Assembly (NCBI GenBank): GCA_024114885.1
Contig: CP099423.1
Location: 1,426,001-1,490,000, forward strand
Direction: 5' to 3'
DNA from: Septoria linicola
Taxonomy: Eukaryota > Ascomycota > Dothideomycetes > Mycosphaerellales > Mycosphaerellaceae
Length of the DNA: 64,000 nucleotides
Shown here: one piece after another, positions 9,008 through 19,432 of the stretch
Position numbering within the stretch: position 1 is the first letter of the stretch
Layout of the letters: every line of letters starts with the position of its first letter
Translations under genes and position numbers: made by a program
Notes under the pieces: model-generated
Seen by the model: the letters and a program-made list of their open reading frames with translations, nothing else
The model's database searches: none
What the model was told of the DNA's origin: nothing

Positions 9008-10717
9008 TCAGCCGAAGAGCTGATAGATGGTAACGAATAAGGAACACCTTGCATCAATCGTGGACGGCGAAACGACTGTCACACCGCTCGACCCGCCCAG
9101 GCTAAGTATACCCAGGTCAGTTCCATTGAAAGACCCAACAGATGCCCAATCAGGTCCTCTCACCGGAATCCTTCGCAAACTGCGCCCACGTACCTCGCAT
9201 ATAATTGCTCAATGCATACTGCTGAGACGTGGCTGTGCTCATGTTGTAGGTACTGAAGACAAGCGGCAGCTCTGAAGCGTGGTACGCATCGCGGTCCACA
9301 CCAGGCGCCGGCGACACGTTGGGGAAGGTAGCGTTATAGAGATATCGCCAAGCGGGACTGCCGATTTGAGTGACCTGGCGGGCCACCACAGCGGACGGAC
9401 ACTGGAGAGCGATTTTGGTGAAGATTTGTGCAATCGCCTCGCTCTCTGAGCTGATCCCAGTCGATCCGACAGCATAGGCAGCTGCCACTTGAGGAATGAG
9501 CTGAGGCAAGAGCCCGAATATCGTGTTGATGAAGGCCATCAAGGTAGTTTGGCCGATGGTGAAGATAGTGCCGTCATTGGCAGTGCTTCCAACCATGACC
9601 GGAACCTTCGCACGTGTGTTCTCCATTTGTTGACCGGCACCGACATTGTAGGTGATGTTGTCATCTCGCACAACAGTTGGCACTGACTGGTTCGTGGCAT
9701 AGGTTTGCAAAGCGAGCGCAGGGACTCCTCGCATGCAAGCTACCTGATCGGCTGTAGACGAGCAGTTGAAGGCCGACAGCACCCCTTCCCGATTGCCCTG
9801 TGCATCTTGGCCGATGGATCCGAGTGCATTGCTGAGCACCGTTCCACTTTGGATGATGGCGGCGCGGAAAGGAAGCGGAGAGGAAGGTGTCGTGAGTAGA
9901 GCGTCGACAGAGATGCCTCCTGATGACTCGCCGAAGATGATGACCTTCTTCGGATCGCCATGGAAAGCCCGGTTATGGTCAGCGCACGCAGTTTTTGGAG
10001 ACGCTTCGATACATCACACTCACCCGAATATTTTCTTGTACCCAGCTCAATGCACGCCTGCGGTCGAGGAATCCAAAATTTGGCAATCCCGACGCACCAG
10101 GAAAGCCAAAGACTGCACATCGTCAATACCATTACATGTCGTTGAAACGACACAGCACTCACCAGAGAGACGATAGTTGAATGACACGAAGACTACCTCT
10201 TCCAATGCTGCAAAGGCCGTGCCGTCATAAGTAGGGTCGCCGCCGCTGCCAAACTGCAGACCCCCGCCATGTACCCATACGACAACGGACCAACCGCGAT
10301 CTGGCGGAAATCCGCTTGGCTGGAAGACGTTCAGATATAGGCAGTCTTCGCTCTGCTTGGGCTCAGTGTACGCGAAGTCAGCCAGAAGACCTACTAGGAA
10401 ATCATTCGGGGTATTCAGCAAGCTCGAGAAGCATTGCGCAACGTACTAGACTGCTGCTGCAAACAGGCTGGCCCGAAAGTGGTGGCATTCCGAGGCATGT
10501 TCCATCGTGCCGGTGGAAGAGGTGCCGAGAATCGCTCGGGCGGTGACTGTGCGTATGGGATACCTAGAAACTTGTTGACGCTGGCAGTAGCAGAAGGTAG
10601 CGCCGTCGTTGTTCCTCCGAGCACACCGTCACGTACAGTGACTGACGGTGGGTGAGAGGAATTTGCCACAGAACTGGCGGCGAGGGTCAAAGTGTGGAAG
10701 AGCCACCTAGACAGCAT
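9008..10717 (-). pseudogene. Secreted type-B carboxylesterase/lipase, probably decayed
   Basis: Starts at 10717 with a signal peptide ([12 protein letters not shown]...). Recognisable parts in order are [43 protein letters not shown], the nucleophile elbow FGESSGG, the His motif YHASELP and a final GSSGVTVVSPSTID. The intron at 10113-10162 is normal. Three problems appear. First, near 10446 either a 53-nt intron (GTACGT...CTAG, 10394-10446) or a 1-nt slip is needed; the skipped DNA reads [16 protein letters not shown] in another frame, and LLNTP also occurs in the coding part of the esterase at 46348. Second, the intron starting at 10023 should end just before GCTTTCCATGG (about 9969), but the acceptor reads CGG, not AG. 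Third, after FAKDSG (about 9155) the coding frame shifts by one base, and GPDWASVGSFNGTD continues in the new frame to a TGA at 9008. A pseudogene is likely; sequencing error is the alternative. Confidence 0.7.
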
Positions 10718-11405
10718 TGTGAGCAGGTCACGATCGTGGAACAATGAGTAGACCGCACAGGATTCGAACGTGTCTTGTATCAGCAAAGATCAGACACAGC
10801 GCTGCGACAAACTGCTTGAGAAGGAGCGCTAGTATGGCGTGCACCAGCTCGCGCAAAGGCTTCCATCAGTTTTACCGAGCGTATGCTTTCGCGTTCGATA
10901 TACGACCGATGAGCCGCGTTCTGCATCGTATGCAGGCAGGGTCAAGATGCTCCAGACGCCGAGGAATCTGGTGCTGGCTCGCACGTGGAGCTGGAAGGAT
11001 TCTTCCCAAAACGACAAGAAGTTTTACGATACAGACTTTATTTCCTCGACTTACGGACGTCGTGTAGCAATCACCAATCACATAGCAAGGCGATTCCTCG
11101 CTCGAGTACGCCGTGTCTACAATGATGTCTGTGGCATCATGAATTGCGGCTTGTACTCGACTCGAACGCCATTCGACCCGCCATTGCTCGCCGGCTCGGG
11201 CCTAGCAATGATTTCGTGGAGACTGTGGATGGAGCAAGATGCACCGAGGTCTTCTATCTCCATGCTTGTGGTAACGATCTTAATCTAGGGCCCCCCATGG
11301 GTTTCTCATCCACTTTCCTCTGTGCCGAAAGTCCCAGGAGAGCTGTAAGTATCGTGCGAGAACTACGCTCAGTTCCTGAATACATTGACTTTCATCAACT
11401 TCGAC
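10718..11405. other. Intergenic, divergent 5' region
   Basis: 688 bp between the divergent esterase and M28-type peptidase remnants. Short open frames only, none protein-like. It would contain both promoters. Confidence 0.5.
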
Positions 11406-12947
11406 ATGCACCTCCTTTCAACCACGCTCGGGCTACTTGCCACGTGCGCCTACTCAAATGCACTACCTACCATTAGCTCAACACCTGCAGCAGCGTTTCT
11501 CTCTCGAGCGTAACAGCACCACCTACCGCCATCAATGCTGCTCACTTCGCATCGACTAGGGAAGTCAAGGAGATTGTGAATCAAATCTGTCGGCCGGGCT
11601 TGAAGCTGCCAGGAAGCCCTAAACATCTCAAGGTCGTCAAGTACATCATCGACCAGCTGTGGAAGATACCTGGCGTCTCTTTTTCCAAGACGGATTTCGA
11701 GCTGGCCAACTGGCAGCCAGTGAACAACTCGATCGATCATGCTGCTGAGCTCACGGTTGACAATAAGCCCGTGGATGTGGTGGGAGCGATCGCGTATTCT
11801 CGTCCGACGAACGGGACTGCTATGTCAGGTATGTCCGCTGCCTACCAGTCTTGCAATGCAGTAGTACTTACAGATTCGTGAATCAGGTCAGCTCATGTAT
11901 CTGGCGCTGGGAGTCAACATCTCTACCCTCGACCTGAAAGGAAAGATCATTATGCGAGACTACACCAATCTGCCCATCCCAACTTCGCTCTTCGGAAGCA
12001 TCGCATACTCTTTTTCTGCTGATGCCACGGCCAATCCTGTCTACTCTCGTCCTTTTGTGACGCCTCCACATGCAGATCTACTGGCAGCAAGCTTAGGCGG
12101 TGCAGCAGGCTACATCTCCGCATTCAATGTCTCTCGCGAGCAATTGGAGCGCCACTACAGCGGACACTCCGGTACTCACTGGCTTGTCCCGGGTTGTCTT
12201 CACTGGAGCAGAACAATACGAAGAACTCCGCGCAGCTGCCGAGAAGAATGCGACTGCTTCCATCAGCATCAACGCAAAAGTCGGCAGAGTAAAAGTCCCC
12301 AGAGCCATGGCCACTCTCCCCGGCCGATCGAACGAAACTGTCGTCATCGCCATCGAGCATCTTGGTGCTCGCGAAATCGAGTCTTCTCCCGCGACAGATG
12401 GTGCTTATGGCAATGTATTGAACTACACTGGTCGTGGCGAATCAACGCTGTGGTCTGTGGGACCTGTACAGCAAGCTATTGACGGCGTTGTCAATATTAC
12501 CAAATCTCGTGAGCTTGACAACGTCGTGGTATCGCCTGGTTACCCACCTGCGAGCGGTCCGGGCATGGTTCCTTCGTTATCCAGTATGGGTGGTCTTGGA
12601 ACGTATGTCCCTCCTCCTCTCCTCTTCCCCATTTCCCCTACCATATCACTATTACATACATTACTGACCGCCACAGATACTACACCAACGCCCTCCTCCC
12701 CACCATGGCACTCATTTCTGGCCCGTGGTCCTTGTGGGCTCCTAGTTTTGGCGCCGACGCTCTCGACTACGATCGACTGGGCATGCAGCACATTGCTATT
12801 GGTGATGCGGTGTTGATGTTGTCGCAGTATTCGAAAGCAGAACTTGCAGGCAATTATACTGTGTTTAGGGAGCAGAGGGCTAATGGTACGGCGGAGACGA
12901 TTACGATTAATTATGATGAAGCGCAGTTTATTACGGGGGCCGGATGA
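11406..12947 (+). pseudogene. Secreted M28-family (PA-domain) peptidase, probably decayed
   Basis: Proposed exons: 11406-11443 (signal peptide MHLLSTTLGLLAT), 11491-11828, 11887-12602 and 12677-12947. The introns are GTGCGC...CAG, GTATGT...CAG and GTATGT...CTGAC...CAG. The product resembles fungal M28 peptidases with a PA domain: LKGKIIMRDYTNLPIP, GGAAGYISAFNVSREQ, HSGTHWLVP, VVFTGAEQYEEL, AIEHLGARE, SMGGLGTYYTNALLPTMA. Two defects stand out. At the CCCGGG around 12190 the frame shifts by one base between HWLVP and VVFTGAEQ. And NETVV runs directly into IAIEHLGARE, where I would expect about 60-80 residues carrying the first zinc ligands (H-x-D...E-E-N block), suggesting an in-frame internal deletion. 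The family alignment is from memory, so the deletion is inference; the frame slip is visible. A 40-nt intron could formally bridge the slip but would remove the GTHW motif. Confidence 0.6.
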
Positions 12948-13190
12948 GGTGTACTATTAGGGGTGGGGGGAAGGAAGGACGCATGCAGAGGTTGGATTTG
13001 TTGGGGAGATGTCTCAAGGGAAGGATAGGATGCATACTGGAGTCTGCATAACCATAATTCAATGTCCACCGAGAGTGCAACTTCCCCATATTATATCATA
13101 AGATCATTCGTTGTACACCATCTTGGTCACCACATCGTCAACCACCTCTTTCAATCTTCCACAACTCTGGACATCACAAGATTTCGCTCT

Positions 13191-14327
13191 CTAAGAAGTA
13201 CCACGCAGACGAGCAGTAATAAACTGCGTGCCCAAGTTCTGCGTAGGAGCGTCGTTCGGGTACTGCAAGTGCTGGCGGTTGATGCCACGGCCTGAGATTC
13301 GGTCAGTGATTACCCTCGACAGACAAGTTGTCACACTGCTCACCATTGGTTGTGTCACAGACACCATCACCCTGAACGTGATTGTCAGCTCTGCTACCTT
13401 GCCCACATTCCATGTTGTACAACTCACCAAAATGCAAACATCCAAAGTCTTAGCCACCCAGTTCGCTGGAATGCCCGCAGAGCCACGAGCAGAGAGGCCG
13501 TTGACGTTGCGGGTGGTGGTGCCGCCGTTGTTGTCCACGTTGCAGGTCAGGCCGGCTTTATGGTCGGGGTCACCTGTGATGAGTATTAGATCACGATTGG
13601 CAAGGTAAGGGGGGGGGGGGGGGGGGGGGGGGGAAGGCGTAGGACTGCATACCGATGAGAAAGACGCCCTTGACGGCGGTGATGGATGCGCCGGTGAGCA
13701 TTGGGAGGGCGTCGACGGTGGCCTAGGTTGGCTCAGTCAGTGGCCTAGTGATGTGGTCGATTGATGCTGCACCTTGGGAGTAGCCTTCGAGGATGAAGCA
13801 CTGTGGGAGTCAGCATCTACCAGGCAGATTTTGGAACCAGTGAGCATAATCACCTCGTTAGGGTTCGATCGCAGAGTGGTCTGGACCTTGTTGACAATCT
13901 ATGCCGAGCACGTCAGTCGGAATCGGCTGGCTGAGAGGTATCTGCAATGCTCACGTCTCGTGTGCCAGCCGAAGACTGCTGGTTGAAGCTGGCTGGGTAT
14001 ACGGTGTTGTAGATCTTGCCACCAGGCACTGCACGCTGGACATTGGCGTTCATGGTGCGGAAGCCGGAGCCTGGAGCAGTCATTTTAGGTTAGCACTCTG
14101 GCCGCAGGTCGTGTTTTTGGGAGCGCTGGCTTGACATACTTGGTCCTTGCTGCTCGCCGGTACCACGGGTGTTGATGATGGCTATCGATATCGTCAGTAC
14201 AGCGACGTTAGGGATTGGGCAAATGGGCCTTCCTACTGTAGCTGCTGCAGGTAGTCTGCCTCTCAATGACAGCTGCCGAAGCAGAGCATGCCAGAGCGAG
14301 CCAGACGCTGAAGTTGGTGGCAACCAT
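13191..14327 (-). CDS. Cutinase family (CE5) secreted esterase, nine exons
   Basis: Starts at 14327 (MVATNFSVWLALACSAS, signal peptide). Exons in transcript order: 14327-14237, 14181-14140, 14070-13955, 13898-13854, 13800-13768, 13722-13653, 13573-13428, 13371-13344, 13291-13191. The assembled text has TIINTRGTGEQQGPS, IYNTVYPASFNQQSS, the nucleophile elbow FILEGYSQGA, VKGVFLIGDPDHK, GIPANWVAKTLDVCI, the catalytic-Asp segment GDGVCDTTN and the His segment RQHLQYPND. All are typical of cutinase and acetylxylan-esterase-like CE5 enzymes, which attack plant cutin or other ester polymers. Seven introns are GT-AG. The fifth (13723-13767) needs a GC donor (GCATCA) to keep GYSQGA-ATVDALP in frame. 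The sixth contains a 25-base homopolymer. It converges with the M28 remnant. The reading frame is otherwise intact. Confidence 0.85.
13609..13633. repeat. Homopolymer: 25 G on + strand (25 C in cutinase intron 6)
   Basis: An uninterrupted run of 25 G lies inside the sixth cutinase intron, about 35 nt before its acceptor on the minus strand. It is the longest homopolymer I noticed and its true length is likely uncertain. Confidence 0.95.
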
Positions 14328-15173
14328 ATTGACTGGATCAGAAATGTAGTTGTGTAGAGTGATAGTGTCTCGATGTCTTGTCGAGATCTTATCTTCTGAT
14401 CTGGCTTATTATCCCAGACATCTTATACAAAACGACCAATACTGCCGACCAGGCTGGAAGCGATGGATCAGATAACTGCCGGCTGAAAATCGCTAACATA
14501 CTTTCTTCTAGACCAAACCCAGCAATCTGTTCTGCAGCAATAGCACACCTAGTGTGTGATGGCATAGAACCAGACCACTAGCTTCTGCTTTGCTCTGGAA
14601 GCTCTGCGGTAAGTGGGACACCTAACCTGCCGATATAGGAAGTGGTTCCGGACTTCTAGCTTGCTTCTTGTGCACCATTGCGCCTGTAGGGCTGCCGCCG
14701 AATGGTAGGATCTTGGTGCGACTTGTTTGAGGACTAGTTTGACGACCCGAATGACCTCCATAGTTCTGCAGTATACAGCGCAAACGTTTAGACATGCAGA
14801 CTAGCACGGCTTCAGATCCAGGACAGGAAATCGCATTGACTGCTATTCGGCGTGTTTGCGGGCATGAGGCTTTTCTGGCTGAGGCATTTGGATCGTCAGG
14901 CCACCAAGCTCCATCGTCGACGACACGTGCTTTGCCTTGCGCATTGATGGCACACAGTTGTCACCAACCTGGTGGTTGTGACCATTTCAAGGTACCTGCA
15001 TACCAGGGAGGGGAGACTTGAAAGTTGGCGGCCGAGGCGTGAACCATTTCTCGCCAAGCAAGATCACCACCGATCGGCGCTGTCAGGATCAGCCTCAAAC
15101 ATCATCACTTCCGCCTGCCAACTTCTCCTCCTCAGGCCACCCTCCCAGCATCAGAATTACAAGTTTGATACTC
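14328..15173. other. Intergenic, nothing recognised
   Basis: 846 bp between the cutinase start and the 3' end of the SnoaL-like gene. Only short frames without protein character. It presumably holds the cutinase promoter. Confidence 0.5.
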
Positions 15174-15716
15174 TCAAGGCGTCTCATACCTCGCTCCAAC
15201 ACACCCATCAACCATACCCCTCACCCCGCGAAAACACAAACACTTCCACTGCTCCCCATACCTCTGAAACTCCAACGTGCCCAAACTCGGCATCTTCACA
15301 CCATCCCCCAACCCCATCGTCTCTCCATTGAAATACATCATGGCCTTTCCCGCCTTCTCATCAACATAAGTATTCAAATCGAAGATCCGGATCCAGTAAT
15401 CCGGATACGTATCCGTCACATATCTGTACATGGCCATCTGCTCATCCAGACCTTTCAAGCCGAGATCGACGACTCCAGGTGGTCGTTCGAGATCTCCTTG
15501 AAAAGCGCTGGATATGTGGTCTTTGTAGGGATATGTGGAAGTGTCAAAGTTGCGAGCATTGATCGCTGTGATGAAGGCTTGTGCTATTTTCTCGAGATGT
15601 ACAGCTGTGGGTGATTTTACTGAGTCATCGTCTATGATACGCGGGCAAGGCTGGGTTTGAGCGTTCCTCTTTGCCTTGGCCACTTCCGGATAGATTTCTG
15701 GGGCTGGTCCGACCAT
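15174..15716 (-). CDS. SnoaL/NTF2-like fold protein
   Basis: Single exon of 180 residues, no signal peptide. The centre reads AQAFITAINARNFDTS, then ISSAFQGDLERPPG, EQMAMYRYVTDTYPDYWIRI and KAMMYFNGETMG. This helix-then-curved-sheet pattern is usual for SnoaL-like or NTF2-like proteins, a fold used by polyketide cyclases, small hydrolases and uncharacterised fungal proteins. No catalytic residues can be assigned. It ends FRGVRGMVDGCVGARYETP. The neighbours give no functional hint. Confidence 0.7.
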   Translation of the reverse strand: MVGPAPEIYPEVAKAKRNAQTQPCPRIIDDDSVKSPTAVHLEKIAQAFITAINARNFDTSTYPYKDHISSAFQGDLERPPGVVDLGLKGLDEQMAMYRYVTDTYPDYWIRIFDLNTYVDEKAGKAMMYFNGETMGLGDGVKMPSLGTLEFQRYGEQWKCLCFRGVRGMVDGCVGARYETP

Positions 15717-16200
15717 GATGAGTATCTATCATGGAATTGAATGGGTCAAGAAGCTATGAATTGTGAAGGAGAGTCAGACGGTGAAGTGCTCCGCGCCCTT
15801 CCACGCTCTCGCGAAATAACTTCGGCAAAACAGGCATGGTTGCTTTTGACAAACATCGTGTCGCGCTGCGGTGTACTATCCACCTGTCACTGGCAGACCG
15901 TGCTGTCATGCCACAGCTGACTGAGAGTAGTAGTAGTGAAGTCGAAGTGCAGACAGTGGGTCAGCTCTGGCATATGGACCCAGGCATAGTTCCAATGACG
16001 CCGACAAGACGAATCCTTCGACCGGGATGTTGATGTTGCTCCACGACATGGGACAAATACTAAGCAATCGCATTTCTAGGTATCTCAAAGACAAAAGATG
16101 GGCCTCGAACACCATACCACTAGCCTGTCGTTGTACTGCTCGTCGTCCAACATATCATCTCCAATCGTTCATCATAGCCAAGCGACCGACGGTCGTCAGT
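15717..16200. other. Intergenic, nothing recognised
   Basis: 484 bp upstream of the SnoaL-like gene and downstream of the Pcs1 gene. No protein-like frame and no structural RNA seen. Confidence 0.5.
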
Positions 16201-17787
16201 CTAATCATCCTCAACCACAATCTTCTTCGTCATGCTCTCCACCACCTTGCCATAGAAACGTTGAGCGTGATTGCGCGGAAAGCAAATTTCCTCCGTAAGG
16301 TAATCTGGCAACAGCTCAAGCAACTCTCGGTCTCTACTTTCATCCAGTACAGGTTCGTATGCAAATTCAGCTTCTTCATGGCTAAGGCCGGAAGGCGTCT
16401 TTGGGTTCGGTGTCGTTGCATCGTTTCCAACAGAAAGGTGGAATTGTAGTGCTGTCATTGTGTTAGCCAACTTCAAAGCATGGGTGGACGAGAAGGACTC
16501 ACTCCCGTTTCTGCCTGTCTGGATGCAGTTGTAGATATCTTCGCACTCGTGCCGCTTCACGCCACTGATGATCAAGCCTGTCAGATCTGCATAGAGATTC
16601 TCCTTCATCTTCGCCTCCTTCTGTGTTTCTGACTGATTTACTGAGATATTGCTGTTCTTCTTTGCGGCCGCCTCGAGCATCTTGGTCTCTTGTGCTGTGT
16701 TAGATATTTGCTGCCGAGCTGCGTTCAGCTTTGCTTCCAATGATTTGACCTCGTTCTCCGAAAGCTTGAGCTTCTCCTTGAGCTCATTTCTCTCGGCCTC
16801 TATTCTTTGGCTAGAAGCCTCCAGAGCCGTGACTTGCTTCTGCAATCCCGTAGTCTCAGACGATACAGACGAAGAAGACTTTTTGACCTCCGCTAGTTCC
16901 CTCTTGAGCGATGCGATGAGCTCCTGCGCATCCTTGGCTTTCTGATCACTGGCCCGCTTCAATTTCTCAAAATTGCTCTCCGCGCTAGTCTTCCCGATCT
17001 CCTCAAGATTTTCGTACTTCAAATGCAAGCTCTCATACTTCTTCGTTATGTCGTTCAATTGTCTGCGGAGTTCAGGATCGCCGCCTCGTCGTTCAGGCGC
17101 GCTGACGCTGCCATCACGTGATCGCACGGGCTGGTATGATGGCTGTGCTGATGCTGCTCGTCCACTTAGCCGTGGCTGTAAAGGTTCCGCGCGTGCACTA
17201 GGTCTTGGAAGGAGAGGTTGTGTGGGCACCGAAGGTGCGCGCTGTGCATATATGCGGGTTGGCGGCGGAGTGCGCTCTTTCTCGATATCCATGTTGTCCG
17301 CATCAATCTCAATGGACTGCTCAATGTCCTCCATATACTCCGGATCTGGCTGCGTCTCTGGTATGGTCACCATCGGTTCTGGCGAGGGCGCGCGCTTGGC
17401 TCCTCGTCCACGCTTCGCGCCGGCTGTCTTCGTCTCCTTTGGCGCGTCGTCTTGTGCGGCAGCCTTTGTGTTCTTGCGCGTGGCTGTTGTCTTTGCGCGC
17501 TTTGCCATTGGCTTTGCGACAGCTTCTTCGTTGTCGAACTCGTCCACCTCTTCAGTCTCGTTGCCATCTTGCAGATTGGTCCGGTCTTTCAGCGCTTGTC
17601 GTGGTTGTCGCGGCGCAGCCTTACGCTTCGTCGCAGTCGCCTTACTTCCGCTGACCCTTCGCGCCACTGCTGCTTTTGCTTTCGGCATCTTGGTGGTTGT
17701 GCTTCGTTTGGTCGCGGTTGTCGCAAGAAGGTCATCTTCGCTCTCGTCTGCACCTGCCGCAATTTGCGCCTTCACTCGAGGAGGCAT
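16201..17787 (-). CDS. Monopolin complex subunit Pcs1/Csm1 homologue
   Basis: Two exons: 17787-16503 and 16451-16201. The first ~225 residues are basic and disordered with many K/R-rich patches. A long coiled coil follows (about 235-380, for example LRRQLNDITKKYESLHLK, LKEKLKLSENEVKSLEAKL), then a globular C-terminal domain with LYADLTGLIISGVKRHE, DIYNCIQTGRNG, LQFHLSV and EEAEFAYEP. That order matches Csm1/Pcs1, whose C-terminal RWD-like head binds kinetochore proteins and Mde4/Lrs4 to co-orient or clamp microtubule sites. A 51-nt intron (16452-16502, GTGAGT...GCTAAC...ACAG) separates TGRNG from LQFHL. It is a multiple of three without a stop, so the unspliced frame also stays open, but splicing restores the family's NGTLQFHL. 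Transcript length including the intron would be 528 codons. Confidence 0.85.
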   Translation of the reverse strand: MPPRVKAQIAAGADESEDDLLATTATKRSTTTKMPKAKAAVARRVSGSKATATKRKAAPRQPRQALKDRTNLQDGNETEEVDEFDNEEAVAKPMAKRAKTTATRKNTKAAAQDDAPKETKTAGAKRGRGAKRAPSPEPMVTIPETQPDPEYMEDIEQSIEIDADNMDIEKERTPPPTRIYAQRAPSVPTQPLLPRPSARAEPLQPRLSGRAASAQPSYQPVRSRDGSVSAPERRGGDPELRRQLNDITKKYESLHLKYENLEEIGKTSAESNFEKLKRASDQKAKDAQELIASLKRELAEVKKSSSSVSSETTGLQKQVTALEASSQRIEAERNELKEKLKLSENEVKSLEAKLNAARQQISNTAQETKMLEAAAKKNSNISVNQSETQKEAKMKENLYADLTGLIISGVKRHECEDIYNCIQTGRNGSESFSSTHALKLANTMTALQFHLSVGNDATTPNPKTPSGLSHEEAEFAYEPVLDESRDRELLELLPDYLTEEICFPRNHAQRFYGKVVESMTKKIVVEDD

Positions 17788-18273
17788 GTTTCCAACAATA
17801 TCAATTTGTGCAATGCGTAATTATGGTCAACAATAATCAATGCTCGCATGCCGGTTAGTTCTACGCGTGCAAGTTGAAGCTCGAGAAACGCGATCAACAT
17901 CGGTAAACAAAGGCGGCTAATCATTCCACTTTGGGAACCGCCTCGCCCAAAACTGCCTCACGTACAACGATAGCATCCTGAACACACAACTACTATAGCG
18001 ATCATGACAGGGCTGTGGGAGGAAAGTGTTGCATGTGTAAGAGGTGATTGGCCGTACGCGCACGACTAGTCAGCAAGATACCAGGTTTCTTATAAATTGT
18101 TTTCCTACAGGAGATCTTGTTGCAGCAGTAGCCAGCAGTTTCGCAGGACAGGACTGGCCGTACACTGACCATATACAAATGACGACCAGCCACCATTATG
18201 CACAGGGAGCACTCAACGGGCACGCTGTTTCGAGGCGTGATTGATATTCATGTATACATAGTCTCGATTCGTT
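17788..18273. other. Intergenic, nothing recognised
   Basis: 486 bp between the Pcs1 start and the Nudix gene 3' end. No supported feature. It probably holds the Pcs1 promoter. Confidence 0.5.
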
Positions 18274-19432
18274 TCATATCTTCGCTTTACCTGCTTCTCG
18301 CATCACTTCTCTTGTCAAGACCTCTCCCTCCTTCTTGATCGCACTCAACCTCCCGATACTCATCAACTTTGCAATCATGTCTTCGTCACCAAAATGGCTG
18401 TTGTGTTCATACTCTGGTTCCTGCCCATATGCAACTCTCGCCGCATCAACCAGGATTCGTGCTGTCATTCCAAAGACTCTGTACCGCGACTGCTGTTCCA
18501 GCGGATTCGTGGTCGTTGTGTAAAATTTGCGAGGCAGAGGAGGCTGCAGCGTGCTACGAGAGTCCTTACTCGTTGCCGGGTCTTTGCTTGTGGTTGTCGC
18601 TGAGGCGCTTACCGGTGTTTTCGCTGCGCTTGCTTTCTCCTCTGGCGATCGTGCAGCCGTGTAGCTCTCCGGTCGCTTTGCAAGGAACACTTCGCCCCTG
18701 CGAACAGGCACAAAGAACTGATGCATTCTCCATGCGCTTTCGTGCCAGCTGTGCCAGCTACCTTTATACCATTCACCGTGTCCGAACTCTTCTCTATCGC
18801 TCTCATCCAAGTCCTTCTCGAACAGAAAGTTCCTAAAGTTTGCAGTGAACACTGCAGCTACTTCACGAGCATCCAGCTTTGGTAGGATATCTCTTGCAGC
18901 GTCAGGGCTTCTGTTTGTCTCACTCGGCGCAGGCGTCTTCAGAAATGCTACGCAAGGTCTCACACCCAGCTCGGTCATGGCGAGGTTCGAAGGCAATTCT
19001 GTGAGGTGCTCGACCGAATAACCTGGTGGAAATTCGTGATCGTTCAAGGGAAGACCAATCTCCTCGAAGGCTTCGCGACGAGCGGTTTGGAACGGAGTTT
19101 CAGCAAGCGTGTCGGCTTTGCCGCCAGGTAGAGCTGCTTGGCCAGCATCTGGGATATTTGTCAGTTGTGGTGAGCGAAGAGCTCAACTATTTTCCGTACA
19201 ACTCTTGAGGCCAGAGCTACGAATGGTGAGCACAACACGAAGATCACCGCGCCTGTCTGCGAACAGCAGTATGAGCACTGCAGCTCTTCTCTTCAGCGGG
19301 CATCGGTAGTAATTTGTAGGCGGTGGAATGAAAGCTCGAAGATTGGCTAGCGCCTTCTGTGTGGGCGTCAGCGCACATCGACATCATCAACCATTCTGCT
19401 GATACCTTCGACGCGGGCGTAAGTATAGACAT
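18274..19432 (-). CDS. Nudix hydrolase, coenzyme A diphosphatase type (PCD1/NUDT7-like)
   Basis: Three exons: 19432-19406 (MSILTPASK), 19356-19200 and 19148-18274, with introns GTATCA...GCTGAC...CACAG (49 nt) and GTACGG...CTGAC...CCCAG (51 nt). The protein has 352 residues. PPPTNYYRCPLKRRAAVLI leads into the Nudix fold. The Nudix box is at about residues 69-94 (LPGGKADT, then ARREAFEEIGL), in the CoA-pyrophosphatase variant with one extra residue before the Glu, as in yeast Pcd1. Such enzymes split CoA and oxidised CoA into phosphopantetheine and 3',5'-ADP, often in peroxisomes. The end is EAGKAKI; no canonical PTS1 is seen. The low-complexity A/S/T insert (about residues 215-255) is unusual for the family. 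Confidence 0.88.

Noticed and set aside
10751..10790. GGATTCGAAC resembling a tRNA T-loop on the minus strand
   Set aside because: The T-stem has a mismatch and no matching acceptor or anticodon arm occurs at the right distance.
12165..12215. A 40-nt intron to rescue the M28 peptidase frame
   Set aside because: Shorter than other introns here, lacks a branch site and would delete the GTHW motif, so a frame slip is the simpler reading.
16973..17836. Plus-strand 287-codon frame
   Set aside because: Antisense to the basic N-terminus of Pcs1; composition is Arg/Ser/Cys noise from K/A/R-rich codons.
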